Source: an uncultured Eubacteriales bacterium (GTDB lineage: Bacteria; Bacillota; Clostridia; Oscillospirales; Oscillospiraceae). From it: a stretch of 64,000 nt of DNA. The stretch spans positions 80,886-144,885 of the forward strand of contig UQGU01000002.1 in NCBI GenBank assembly GCA_900540635.1. Reading direction: 5' to 3'. Positions 25,409 through 33,669 of this stretch are shown in pieces. Below the pieces are notes generated by a model. The model was not told where the DNA came from. It made no database searches and saw only the letters and a program-made list of their open reading frames with translations. Position 1 is the stretch's first letter. Every line of letters starts with the position of its first letter. The position numbers and the translations under genes were made by a program.

Positions 25409-26239
25409 TTATTTGCTACAGCAGCCGTTATCGGGCTGGCATCTGGGCTTGCAGTCGCAGCCCTTGGGGGTGAACTGGGCGGCAGGGAAGGGGATGCGGC
25501 TGAACAGCTCGCAGGGGTCTTCCGCGCAGCCCGGAGAGTCGCAGCACTCCTTGGTGGGGATGCTGTAGTCCATAACGGGTACGATGAGCTGTGCGTCCCG
25601 TTCCAGCCGGACGATGGAGAACTGTCCCAGGGTCACATAGAGCCGTCTGCGGTCTCCCTGCAGCACCAGGTCCTCATCGAACATGGTCTTCACCCAGTCC
25701 GGCATCTGCATAGGACAGTCCCGCCCCCCGCACTCACAGGCTTCCCGAACCCGAGAGCTGAGCACCATAGGATCGAGCGCTTCCACCACAGCCGTTGGTC
25801 GGTTGGCCAGGTTTCGGGTGATGGCGTCTGCCGTGCAGGGGCGCAGGTCGCTGCGGTAGATGTGGGCGCAGCTTTCTTCACCGCAGAGGACGACCCGCTT
25901 GGTAAAGACGGCCAGGCCGCAGAGTGTTGCCGGGCGGTTGGCGCCGATGATGGTATCGGCCAGGATGCGGTAGTAGAAGGTGATGTCTACGCAGTAATGA
26001 TTCCGGTCGAAGGTCACGGGCTCCACATCTATGTAGGTGCTTAGGAGCTCGGCGCAGCGGACACGGGTGTTTGCGGAGCTGTCCAGAGCCCGCTGGGAGC
26101 CCGCAGTCAGGTAAACGGGCAGGTCCTCGATACAGTCTTTGTCCCGACAGGAGTCGGTGATCTTCCGGGTGTGAATGGACATTGCCTGCCGCAGCTCATT
26201 GGGATTGCAGCGCAGGGTATCGGTGCATTGATCGGCCAT
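25409..26239 (-). CDS. Cys-rich Clostridia protein of unknown function
   Basis: 276 aa from the ATG at 26237-26239 (MADQCTDTLRCNPNELRQ), which has GGAGGG upstream; a longer frame running into the next gene is rejected. The protein has about 28 Cys, mostly in pairs: TDSCRDKDCIEDLPVYL near residue 25, ACECGGRDCPMQ, ECCDSPGCAEDPC and a C-terminal DCKPRCQPDNGCCSK tail. No signal peptide or membrane helix. The regular Cys pattern and lack of secretion signal would suit a spore-coat or metal-binding protein, but I cannot name the family. It ends the galM-acyltransferase transcript, 107 bases downstream. Confidence 0.68.
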   Translation of the reverse strand: MADQCTDTLRCNPNELRQAMSIHTRKITDSCRDKDCIEDLPVYLTAGSQRALDSSANTRVRCAELLSTYIDVEPVTFDRNHYCVDITFYYRILADTIIGANRPATLCGLAVFTKRVVLCGEESCAHIYRSDLRPCTADAITRNLANRPTAVVEALDPMVLSSRVREACECGGRDCPMQMPDWVKTMFDEDLVLQGDRRRLYVTLGQFSIVRLERDAQLIVPVMDYSIPTKECCDSPGCAEDPCELFSRIPFPAAQFTPKGCDCKPRCQPDNGCCSK

Positions 26240-26346
26240 GAAATTCCCTCCTGAAAGAGGAGACCCCGATTTGTGAAAATCGGAGCCTCCGTAATTTTTT
26301 CTCTCAGGACAGTGTATGCATTGAGCCGGAATTGGTGTTATTGGAA

Positions 26347-27423
26347 TCACTGGTAAAGCGTTTGCAGCCATTGAAAATGAGGCTGCTGAGACAGTTTCAG
26401 GATCAAAAGGCTGATTCCCAAGGATAGGGCAAGGGTCAGTGGAAAACGTGCCGCTGCGTTGCATGCAGGCGACATGTGATCGGCGATGGGGAGAACGAAA
26501 ATCTTATTCACCGCGATATGGGTCAGGTACAGCAGCAGAGAGAGCTTGCGCATTGTCCGGTAACAGGGGCGGCTTTTGGGGGAGAGTTGCATCAGAAACA
26601 CCAGCGCCAGGTAGGCCGCAGGCAGGAGAAACAGATACATATCTGTTCCCGGGGCTTCGCCCTTACTCCGGGTAAAGGAAACCTCCAGATACAGCAGAAC
26701 CATGGAGATTAAGAAACCGACACCGGAACGACGCTTTGACAGCTTCGAGGGATGGTAGGCAAGATACATTCCCATGGCGACATATGGGAAGCCAAAGAAA
26801 AGACCGTTTCGAGTGGTGGTAAATACCTTTTCATAGAGGCGCAGAGCGGAGAAGAGGGGTGTGCCTTCCAGTGGGCGGAGCAGGAAGAACCAGCTCTGGC
26901 CCAAAAGCCCTACGCAGTAGAGGAGACCGGACAGGCCGAAAATTCCCTCCGGGCGAACGCCCTTGTATAGCAGCCAGCCAACCAGCGCTGCGGCGGCGGC
27001 CAACGCCGGCAAATACCATAGGTGCGCATAGCTCCCTGTGAGCAAAAAGTTGCTCAGAAAGCCGACGAAACCTTCCGGCAGATTTTTCCCGCTTTCCCTG
27101 GCTTCGCGGATGATCCAGGGCAGATAGAGAATCGTCCAGAGGACATACAGCCGCAGAATGCGCAGGACATAGGCCTTGCTGGGGGCGGCGGAAAAGGGCT
27201 GGGAGGCTGTTTTTCGGAACAGGAAGAAGCCGGCGGAGAGAAGGAAAAAGGGCACAGCAATTCTGCCCAGGTAGGAACGGAAGAAGCTGTTTACAGCCTG
27301 CGCCAAAGGGGATACGGCGGCGTTGCCAAGAGGTGGAAAATGAATGGTGACAATCAAAATAGCGCAGAAAAACTTCGCAGCATCAATGGCATTGTATTGT
27401 CTGGATGTTTGAGCTGTCTTCAT
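26347..27423 (-). CDS. acyltransferase-3-family membrane protein
   Basis: 358 aa with about ten membrane segments. The N-terminal IDAAKFFCAILIVTIHFPPLG carries the conserved His of the acyltransferase-3 (OafA/WecH) family, and PFFLLSAGFFLF is the usual second signature. Such proteins move acetyl or succinyl groups to surface glycans on the outer face. The start is 10 bases after galM, so they are co-transcribed. The acceptor is unknown; the EPS of the first gene cluster is one possibility. Confidence 0.85.
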   Translation of the reverse strand: MKTAQTSRQYNAIDAAKFFCAILIVTIHFPPLGNAAVSPLAQAVNSFFRSYLGRIAVPFFLLSAGFFLFRKTASQPFSAAPSKAYVLRILRLYVLWTILYLPWIIREARESGKNLPEGFVGFLSNFLLTGSYAHLWYLPALAAAAALVGWLLYKGVRPEGIFGLSGLLYCVGLLGQSWFFLLRPLEGTPLFSALRLYEKVFTTTRNGLFFGFPYVAMGMYLAYHPSKLSKRRSGVGFLISMVLLYLEVSFTRSKGEAPGTDMYLFLLPAAYLALVFLMQLSPKSRPCYRTMRKLSLLLYLTHIAVNKIFVLPIADHMSPACNAAARFPLTLALSLGISLLILKLSQQPHFQWLQTLYQ

Positions 27424-27433
27424 AGCGGCCCTT

Positions 27434-28453
27434 TTATTTCCAGGAAAAGCGGTATACGGTCTCGCTTACATAGCGCTTCCCTGCGGGGACAATAGGCTTT
27501 TTCCACTGGGGCTTGTTCAGAGCATCGGGGTAGAACTGGGTTTCCAGGGCAATGCCGCTGTGCTTGCCGTAATGAACGCCGCCCTTGCCGGTCTGGTCCA
27601 GATAATTGCCGGAGTAGAGCTGAACGCCGGGGCAGTCGGTATAGACGGACATACTGCGGCCGGATTCCGGGTCCGTCAGGGTGGCGCAGGGGTTGCAGAT
27701 GACCTCAAAATTGTGGTCGTAGCCCCCCTGCAGGTGCAGGGGCTCGTAGTCAGCGTCCAGGTCCCGGGAGATGGGCTTGGGAACCCGGAAATCCATGGGC
27801 GTGTCTGCTACCGGGCACTCTTCTCCGGTTGGGATGTTCTGCGCATCGTCGGGGCAGAAGTGCCGGGCGGGCATGGACAGAACCTGATGGACAGCCTTTT
27901 CGGGATGCTCCTGACCGGCCAGATTGAAATAGCTGTGGTTGGTCATATTGAAGACGGTCTCCCGGTCGCTGCGGCCTTCATAGCAGATGTGCAGGCCTCC
28001 CTCTCCGTCCAGACGGTAGGTCACCCGGATATGGGCAGTGCCCGGGAAGCCCTGGTCGCCGTCGGGGCTTTCCAGGGTAAGCGTGACGGAATCCTGCTCC
28101 AGATTTGCCAGGGTCCACAGCCGCACATTGTAGGGGTGGGGGCCGGAGTGGAGGTTGTTCTCTCCCTCGTTGGGGGTCAGAACACAGATTTTTCCGTCCA
28201 GCGGGAAGCGGGAGCCGGCAATTCGGTTGGCATTGCGGCCCACGGTGGCCCCCAGAAAGCCATCATTGTCCACATAGGCCTGGGCATCGTCATAGCCCAG
28301 AACCACGTCCTGAACCGTGCCGGAGGCATCCGGGACCCACAGCTGCACCAGGGTGGCACCCAGGTTTGTGATTTTGGCGGTGAGACCGCCGTTTTGGATG
28401 GTATACAGGCAGGCTTCCTCGCCGCTGTGCAGATTGCTGAATTTCTTTTCCAT
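27434..28453 (-). CDS. galM: aldose 1-epimerase
   Basis: 339 aa. GalM motifs are NLGATLVQLWVPD, GATVGRNANRIAGSRF, LHSGPHPYNVRLW, TNHSYFNLAG (catalytic His), DYEPLHLQGGYDHNFEV and GIALETQFYPDALNKP (catalytic Glu). It interconverts the alpha and beta anomers of galactose and glucose. It starts behind AAGGAG with its own promoter and heads a three-gene unit. No galK or galT genes are adjacent; the NahK-like kinase is 18 kb away. Confidence 0.95.
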   Translation of the reverse strand: MEKKFSNLHSGEEACLYTIQNGGLTAKITNLGATLVQLWVPDASGTVQDVVLGYDDAQAYVDNDGFLGATVGRNANRIAGSRFPLDGKICVLTPNEGENNLHSGPHPYNVRLWTLANLEQDSVTLTLESPDGDQGFPGTAHIRVTYRLDGEGGLHICYEGRSDRETVFNMTNHSYFNLAGQEHPEKAVHQVLSMPARHFCPDDAQNIPTGEECPVADTPMDFRVPKPISRDLDADYEPLHLQGGYDHNFEVICNPCATLTDPESGRSMSVYTDCPGVQLYSGNYLDQTGKGGVHYGKHSGIALETQFYPDALNKPQWKKPIVPAGKRYVSETVYRFSWK

Positions 28454-28516
28454 GAAAATGCTCCTTTTTACTTTCTGCCGGGAACAGTCGGAATTATGTT
28501 AAGACCATGCAACTTC

Positions 28517-28545
28517 ATTGTACTATATTCTTTTCGGAATTACAA
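28517..28545 (-). promoter_or_regulatory. promoter of the galM unit
   Basis: Minus strand: TTGTAA (28540-28545), 17-base spacer, TACAAT (28517-28522). Confidence 0.68.
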
Positions 28546-28646
28546 TGCTTTCTTTTGACCGGATGGACAATTTGGGAACATTCCGGTGGAAATTGCGTTT
28601 TGGGGGCATCCGGTTGACTTCCGAATTATTCCTCGTCAAAAGCGCA

Positions 28647-28696
28647 ACCACAACATTTAGTGGTCGGCGCTTGACAAAACCACAATATGTAGTATA
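28647..28696 (+). promoter_or_regulatory. paired NrdR boxes upstream of nrdD
   Basis: Box 1 ACCACAACATTTAGTGGT (28647-28664) and box 2 ACCACAATATGTAGTATA (28679-28696) share the CACAA-TA-GT dyad of NrdR operators. They are 32 bases apart, three helical turns, the usual spacing for cooperative NrdR binding. Box 2 overlaps the spacer and -10 of the promoter, so binding should repress. No nrdR gene is in the window. Confidence 0.85.
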
Positions 28697-28698
28697 AT
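28671..28698 (+). promoter_or_regulatory. promoter of nrdD
   Basis: TTGACA (28671-28676), 16-base spacer, TATAAT (28693-28698), overlapped by the second NrdR box. Confidence 0.85.
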
Positions 28699-28736
28699 GA
28701 GGCAGCGAAGAGAAAAAACACAAGGAGGACCGCACG

Positions 28737-30959
28737 ATGAAAATCATCAAGCGAAACGGCACAGAAGTCGTTTTTGATATTGAAAAAATCAATAAGGCTA
28801 TTTCCAAGGCCAACAATGCCGTTGAGGAAAAAGTGCGCCTGACGCCTGTTCAGATCAGCCGCATTGCCGAGAGCGTCACCGTTTCCTGCGAGGAAATGGG
28901 CCGCAGCCCTTCCGTTGAAGAGATCCAGGACCTGGTGGAGAAGTCCATCATGGCCCACGGTGCTTTTGAGGTGGCGAAAGAGTATATCACTTACCGCTAT
29001 ACCCGGAACCTGGCCCGCCAGTCCAACACCACAGACGACCGCATCCTGAGCCTCATCGAGTGCAACAACGAAGAGGTCAAGCAGGAGAACGCCAACAAGA
29101 ACCCCACCATCAATGCCGTACAGCGGGACTATATGGCAGGCGAGGTGTCCAAAGATATCACCAGCCGCATTCTGCTGCCCCGGGAGATCGTGGCGGCCCA
29201 TGAGGCGGGCATCATCCATTTCCATGACTCCGATTACTATGCCCAGCATATGCACAATTGCGACCTGGTGAACCTGGACGATATGCTCCAGAACGGCACT
29301 GTTATTTCCGGCACCCTCATTGAGAAGCCCCATTCCTTCTCCACTGCCTGCAACATTGCCACCCAGATCATTGCCCAGGTGGCCTCCAATCAGTACGGCG
29401 GCCAGTCCATCTCCCTGACCCATCTGGCCCCCTTTGTCCAGATCAGCCGGGAGAAGATCCGCCGCAGCGTGGAAAAGGAAATGAAGGAATTCGGGGTTGC
29501 GCCCAGCGAAGAGGCCATCTCCAAGGTGGTGGAGGATCGGCTCCGTGACGAGGTCCGCCGCGGTGTCCAGACCATCCAGTACCAGGTGGTTACTCTGATG
29601 ACCACCAACGGCCAGGCTCCCTTCATTACGGTCTTCATGTACCTGAACGAGGCGCGGAACGAGCAGGAGAAGAAGGACCTGGCCATGATCATCGAGGAGA
29701 CCCTGCGCCAGCGCTATGAAGGCGTGAAGAACGAAAAGGGCGTGTGGATCACCCCGGCCTTCCCCAAGCTGATCTATGTGCTGGAAGAGGACAACATCCG
29801 GGAGGATACCCCTTATTGGTACCTGACCCGTCTGGCTGCCGAGTGCACCGCCAAGCGGATGGTGCCCGACTATATCAGCGAGAAGAAGATGCGGGAGTAC
29901 AAGCTCTCCAAGGGTGAGACCCCGGGCAACGGAGATGTGTACACCTGCATGGGCTGCCGCAGCTTCCTGACCCCGGACCGGTCCGGCAACGGCTGGGACA
30001 ATGTGGCGGGGGCCAAGAACTATGAGCCGGGCAAGCCCAAGTATTACGGCCGGTTCAACCAGGGCGTTGTCACCATCAATCTGGTGGATGCGGCCCTGTC
30101 CTCCGGCAGAGATGTGGCCAAATTCTGGGAAATCTTCGAAGAGCGTCTGGAGCTGTGCCACAAGGCGCTGCGGTGCCGTCATGAGCGGCTGAAAGGCACC
30201 CTGTCCGATGCGGCCCCCATCCTGTGGCAGTATGGCGCTCTGGCCAGACTGCAAAAGGGAGAACCTATTGACAAGCTGCTCTATGGCGGTTATTCCACCA
30301 TCTCTCTGGGCTATGCGGGACTGTATGAATGCGTCAAGTACATGACCGGCAAGTCCCACACGGATGCCGAGGCAAAGCCTTTCGCCCTGTCCGTCATGCA
30401 GAAGATGAATGACAAGTGTGCCCAGTGGAAGGCGGCAGAGAACATCGACTATTCTCTGTACGGCACCCCTCTGGAATCCACCACCTATAAGTTCGCCAAG
30501 TGCCTGCAAAAGCGCTTCGGCATGGTTCCCGGTATTACGGACAAGAGCTATATTACGAATTCCTACCATGTCCATGTGTCCGAGCCCATCGATGCCTTTA
30601 CCAAGCTGCGCTTTGAGGCCGAGTTCCAGCAGCTGTCTCCCGGCGGTGCCATCAGCTATGTGGAAGTGCCCAATATGCAGAACAACATCGATGCCGTCTT
30701 GGAGGTCATGCAGTTCATCTATGACAACATCATGTATGCTGAGCTGAACACCAAGTCCGATTATTGCCAGGTCTGCGGCTACGACGGCGAGATCGAGATC
30801 AAAGAGGATGACCACAAGCTGGTCTGGGTCTGCCCCCAGTGCGGCAACCGGGACCAGAACAAGATGAATGTAGCCCGCCGGACCTGCGGCTACATCGGCA
30901 CCCAGTTCTGGAACCAGGGAAGAACCCAGGAGATCAAGGACAGGGTCCTGCATCTGTAA
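28737..30959 (+). CDS. nrdD: anaerobic ribonucleoside-triphosphate reductase
   Basis: 740 aa. Residues 1-90 are the ATP cone (KIIKRNGTEVVFDIEKINKAI), the allosteric switch. The barrel domain follows, and the C-terminus has a four-Cys zinc site (CQVCGYDGE ... CPQCGN) and the glycyl-radical loop RRTCGYIGTQFW. It reduces ribonucleoside triphosphates to deoxy forms without oxygen, after activation by the radical-SAM enzyme NrdG. nrdG, usually adjacent, is not the next gene. Regulated by the paired NrdR boxes upstream. Strong evidence for an anaerobic host. Confidence 0.96.
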   Translation: MKIIKRNGTEVVFDIEKINKAISKANNAVEEKVRLTPVQISRIAESVTVSCEEMGRSPSVEEIQDLVEKSIMAHGAFEVAKEYITYRYTRNLARQSNTTDDRILSLIECNNEEVKQENANKNPTINAVQRDYMAGEVSKDITSRILLPREIVAAHEAGIIHFHDSDYYAQHMHNCDLVNLDDMLQNGTVISGTLIEKPHSFSTACNIATQIIAQVASNQYGGQSISLTHLAPFVQISREKIRRSVEKEMKEFGVAPSEEAISKVVEDRLRDEVRRGVQTIQYQVVTLMTTNGQAPFITVFMYLNEARNEQEKKDLAMIIEETLRQRYEGVKNEKGVWITPAFPKLIYVLEEDNIREDTPYWYLTRLAAECTAKRMVPDYISEKKMREYKLSKGETPGNGDVYTCMGCRSFLTPDRSGNGWDNVAGAKNYEPGKPKYYGRFNQGVVTINLVDAALSSGRDVAKFWEIFEERLELCHKALRCRHERLKGTLSDAAPILWQYGALARLQKGEPIDKLLYGGYSTISLGYAGLYECVKYMTGKSHTDAEAKPFALSVMQKMNDKCAQWKAAENIDYSLYGTPLESTTYKFAKCLQKRFGMVPGITDKSYITNSYHVHVSEPIDAFTKLRFEAEFQQLSPGGAISYVEVPNMQNNIDAVLEVMQFIYDNIMYAELNTKSDYCQVCGYDGEIEIKEDDHKLVWVCPQCGNRDQNKMNVARRTCGYIGTQFWNQGRTQEIKDRVLHL

Positions 30960-30965
30960 AATTTT

Positions 30966-30998
30966 ACGGAGCGGCAAACTGTGCCGCTCCGTACTTTT
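30966..30998 (+). terminator. terminator of nrdD
   Basis: 10-base perfect stem (30966-30975 with 30983-30992) followed by ACTTTTAT. Confidence 0.8.
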
Positions 30999-31008
30999 AT
31001 ACACTTTG

Positions 31009-31042
31009 GTTAGTTGACGCTAACTTTAAAAGATGCTATAAT
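31009..31042 (+). promoter_or_regulatory. promoter with palindromic operator over the -35
   Basis: TTGACG (31014-31019), 17-base spacer, TATAAT (31037-31042) with extended TGC. The -35 is the exact centre of a dyad, GTTAG-TTGACG-CTAAC (31009-31024). Layout and half-sites suggest a metal-responsive repressor (DtxR/MntR-like boxes also use TTAG/CTAA half-sites); the regulator is inferred. Confidence 0.72.
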
Positions 31043-31066
31043 GCGGTAAGAAAGGTGGAATGCAAT

Positions 31067-31324
31067 ATGGTGAAAACCGTTGTAAATGTAGACGGCATGA
31101 TGTGCGGAATGTGCGAAAGCCACATTAACGATGCCATTCGCCAGGCTATGCAGGTGAAGAAGGTGACCTCCTCCCACAGTAAGGGGGAGACGGAGATCCT
31201 CAGTGAGGATGCTTTGGATGAGGCCGCCGTGCGGGCTGCCATTGAAAAGACCGGCTATACGGTAAAGGGGATCCGGTCCGAGCCCTATGAGAAGAAGGGT
31301 TTCTCTCTGTTTCACCGGAAGTAA
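31067..31324 (+). CDS. small heavy-metal-associated (HMA) protein
   Basis: 85 aa from the ATG at 31067 behind AAAGGTGG. It has the ferredoxin-like HMA fold with the metal loop GMMCGMC at residues 10-16 (GMxCxxC), then a beta-alpha-beta pattern ending KTGYTVKGI. The C-terminus YEKKGFSLFHRK is a short basic tail. Such small proteins bind Cu(I), Zn or Fe-type ions and hand them to transporters. Monocistronic. No transport ATPase or feo gene is adjacent. The palindrome over its promoter suggests metal-dependent control. Confidence 0.85.
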   Translation: MVKTVVNVDGMMCGMCESHINDAIRQAMQVKKVTSSHSKGETEILSEDALDEAAVRAAIEKTGYTVKGIRSEPYEKKGFSLFHRK

Positions 31325-31340
31325 GGGGCCGGGATTTCCT

Positions 31341-31409
31341 ATGGGGCCGTTAAGAAGGCGTGTCATTGCAAACCAGTGACGACGACTTTTTAACGGCCCC
31401 ATTTTTCTT
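31341..31409 (+). repeat. palindromic repeat with terminator-like end
   Basis: 13-base perfect inverted repeat (31341-31353 with 31390-31402) around a 36-base middle that contains a GTCATTGC...CCAGTGAC block, followed by TTTTCTT. It may act as a terminator behind the HMA gene; the shape is that of a dispersed palindromic element. Confidence 0.6.
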
Positions 31410-31435
31410 GCGTCTTTTTCAAAATTTGTTATACT
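31408..31435 (+). promoter_or_regulatory. promoter of the sigma-factor pair
   Basis: TTGCGT (31408-31413), 16-base spacer, TATACT (31430-31435) with an extended TGT, about 70 bases ahead of the sigma gene. Confidence 0.65.
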
Positions 31436-31507
31436 AAGGAAAAACCATCCGGGTGTTTTCTGCGACTGTATAGGTGAAGGGCCCAAAAGAAACAAGGAGG
31501 GATGCAC

Positions 31508-32074
31508 ATGGACGATCAGGCCATTATTGATCTCTATTGGGATCGGTCCGAGGAGGCCATTGTACAGACGGACAAAAAGTACGGAAAATACTGCTTCACC
31601 ATTGCCAACCGGATTTTGGAAAACCCGGACGATTCCGAGGAGTGCGTCAGCGATACATACATGAGCGCATGGAACCGGATGCCGCCGGTGCGGCCTCAGA
31701 TCCTGTCCGTTTTTCTGGGCAAGATCACGAGGAATATCTCCGTCAGCCGCTGGCGGAAGCAGAGCGCGGTCAAGCGCGGCGGCGGTACTGTGGCTGTGGC
31801 GCTGGAGGAGCTGGAAGCCTGCACGCCCTCTTCCTGGGACGTGACCCAGGAGATGGAGCGGAAAGAGCTGGAAGCGCGGCTCCGGGACTTCTGCGGCGGA
31901 CTGCCAGCCCAGGAGCGAATCGTATTTCTGAAACGCTACTGGTATGCGGAATCCCTGGGGGAAATCGCCGCGGAAACGGGCCTGAGCCAGTCCGCGGTCA
32001 AGTCCAGTCTGTACAGGTCCCGGAAAAAGTTGGGAGCCGTTTTGAAAAAGGAGGGCCTTTATGAAGTCGGTTGA
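31508..32074 (+). CDS. ECF-type RNA polymerase sigma factor
   Basis: 188 aa from the second ATG (31508), 7 bases after GGAGG; the ATG at 31502 is too close. Region 2 (YGKYCFTIANRILENPDDSEECVSDTYMSAWNRMPP) and region 4 (LPAQERIVFLKRYWYAESLGEIAAETGLSQSAVKSSLYRSRKKL) are both typical of ECF sigmas. It should direct polymerase to a dedicated promoter set once released by its partner. The next gene overlaps it by 14 bases and encodes a membrane-anchored protein, the usual place for its anti-sigma. Confidence 0.92.
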   Translation: MDDQAIIDLYWDRSEEAIVQTDKKYGKYCFTIANRILENPDDSEECVSDTYMSAWNRMPPVRPQILSVFLGKITRNISVSRWRKQSAVKRGGGTVAVALEELEACTPSSWDVTQEMERKELEARLRDFCGGLPAQERIVFLKRYWYAESLGEIAAETGLSQSAVKSSLYRSRKKLGAVLKKEGLYEVG

Positions 32075-33632
32075 TCTGTTTTCCATGCTGAATACCCTGC
32101 CGGATGCCTGGATTCAGGAGGCAGAAGGAACGATGGCCAGACAGAAAAGTGGGCGCGGCAGAAAAACGCTCCGTTTTCTGCTGATCGCCGCCTTGGTGGC
32201 CTGCCTGGGTGCTACGGTTTACGCGGCCATTGCCAGGAATCTGAACTGGACTCCGGAGCAGCAGAAAGCACTGCAGGAATATCAGGAAATGAAGTATATC
32301 GGTGTCGCATCCAAGAACTGGGATGTCTTTGATGTGGTTGTGGAACTGTCGGCGGAGTTGAAGGATGATGGAAAACTGAATATCACGGCGAATCCCTGGT
32401 CGACCAAGACAGGGGAGGATACCTACGGCGAAAACACGGAAAAGGCTCTGGAAGCAGGGGAGGAATACTGGCTTGAGAAGTGGGACGGGGAAGCGTTTCA
32501 GGAAATGCAAACCCTGTCCGGAGCCCCCTGGCAGGTCTCCCGGCAGTCGCTCCCTGCCGGGGAGAATACCAGCTGGACGGTGGATCCGGTCCGGATGTAC
32601 GGTCAGCTGGAGGCCGGCATCTATCGGGTGGGCATGATGCTGAACACCCCGGAGCACCCGGAAAACACCATGGGGGCCTACGCCAAGTTCATCGTCTTCA
32701 GCAATGACATTCAGGGATATATGGATGACTTTGAAAAAGCTCTGGCGCGGCTGAAGGCCAGACAGACCCTCCACATCCGCAGCGAGAGCTATTATGCAAT
32801 GGATGACCAGGATCTGGCCAAAGACATATGGTGGGACAACGGCAACTTCCTTGCGAGAAGGTGCAGCTACATTCATGGCCTGCATCAGTTCCAATGGGAT
32901 CGGGCGGAGTTGGAATGGAACGGGCAGCTCTACAGCCTGATTTGGGGCAGCGAGGAAATGGACGGCCCCCCGGCAGAAATGGAAGCCGTATATTACGACG
33001 CGTCAGACTGTGTGAAATTGGCACTGTCAGTCACGGAATCCTTCCTTTACAGGACAGAGCAGGCGGCAGCGGACGGAGATACGGTGATTTTCCGGAAGGG
33101 CCCCTTTGAATTTTGGGGCGGTGTGCGCGAAGGTGCGGAGCTGCGTGTTCAGTATGACGCCGCGGGAGAGATCCGGAAAATAGATTATATCTCCGAGCAG
33201 CAGACGACTGCCATTGAGGTTATGGATGAGACTCCGGAACAGATTGCCGAAGCCATCGCCTCTGTGGATATCCGGACTCTGCCCGCCTTCTCCTATGCCG
33301 AGGAGCTGGAGGCCATAGAGGCTATGGGCTACGAAATGCGAACCCAGGGCTTTGCGGGCACACAGCCCCAGGCGTCGCCGGATCGGGACACCATCCTGAA
33401 GCAGGCACAGAAGGAAGTCGCGGAGAAGGACTTTAACGTGTTTACGGTCTCCTACGATGAGGGGACGCGGATGTGGAAGGTGGAATGTATGTATTCCTCG
33501 AACAGTGAACCCTACGAGGTGATCTACCTGGACAGCACAGGCATCCCAAAGCTCCACGCCGTCCGCCCCCCTCGGGAGGACTACACCACTGAGGAGTTGC
33601 CCAAGCCCCAGCAGTGGAAACTGCTGCAATAG
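32061..33632 (+). CDS. membrane-anchored probable anti-sigma/sensor partner
   Basis: 523 aa, starting inside the sigma gene with GGAGGG upstream. Residues 1-37 are cytoplasmic and basic (DLFSMLNTLPDAWIQEAEGT), and 38-60 form one membrane helix (TLRFLLIAALVACLGATVYA). The remaining roughly 460 residues lie outside and include an Ig-like region (LEAGEEYWLEKWDGEAFQEM ... LEAGIYRVGMMLNT) resembling segments seen in BlaR1-type sensors. No canonical zinc anti-sigma motif is visible in the short N-terminus. Topology and overlap argue for a sigma-sequestering sensor. The ligand is unknown. Confidence 0.72.
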   Translation: MKSVDLFSMLNTLPDAWIQEAEGTMARQKSGRGRKTLRFLLIAALVACLGATVYAAIARNLNWTPEQQKALQEYQEMKYIGVASKNWDVFDVVVELSAELKDDGKLNITANPWSTKTGEDTYGENTEKALEAGEEYWLEKWDGEAFQEMQTLSGAPWQVSRQSLPAGENTSWTVDPVRMYGQLEAGIYRVGMMLNTPEHPENTMGAYAKFIVFSNDIQGYMDDFEKALARLKARQTLHIRSESYYAMDDQDLAKDIWWDNGNFLARRCSYIHGLHQFQWDRAELEWNGQLYSLIWGSEEMDGPPAEMEAVYYDASDCVKLALSVTESFLYRTEQAAADGDTVIFRKGPFEFWGGVREGAELRVQYDAAGEIRKIDYISEQQTTAIEVMDETPEQIAEAIASVDIRTLPAFSYAEELEAIEAMGYEMRTQGFAGTQPQASPDRDTILKQAQKEVAEKDFNVFTVSYDEGTRMWKVECMYSSNSEPYEVIYLDSTGIPKLHAVRPPREDYTTEELPKPQQWKLLQ

Positions 33633-33638
33633 AAATCA

Positions 33639-33665
33639 GGGGCCGCTGCCAAAAGCAGCGGCCCC
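33639..33665 (+). terminator. GC-rich hairpin after the sigma operon
   Basis: Perfect 11-base stem (33639-33649 with 33655-33665) with a CAAAA loop, no clear T-run. It lies between converging genes. Confidence 0.55.
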
Positions 33666-33669
33666 GTGC

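Noticed and set aside
25075..25473. 132-codon frame after barstar with a hydrophobic stretch
   Set aside because: Starts inside barstar and passes through a strong bidirectional terminator.
30966..30998. Inverted repeat after nrdD considered as an operator for the HMA gene
   Set aside because: Its position behind the stop and the trailing U-run fit a terminator; the separate GTTAG/CTAAC dyad is the better operator candidate.
28626..31004. 792-codon minus-strand open frame
   Set aside because: Mirror of nrdD; it spans the NrdR boxes and promoter, so it cannot be a gene.
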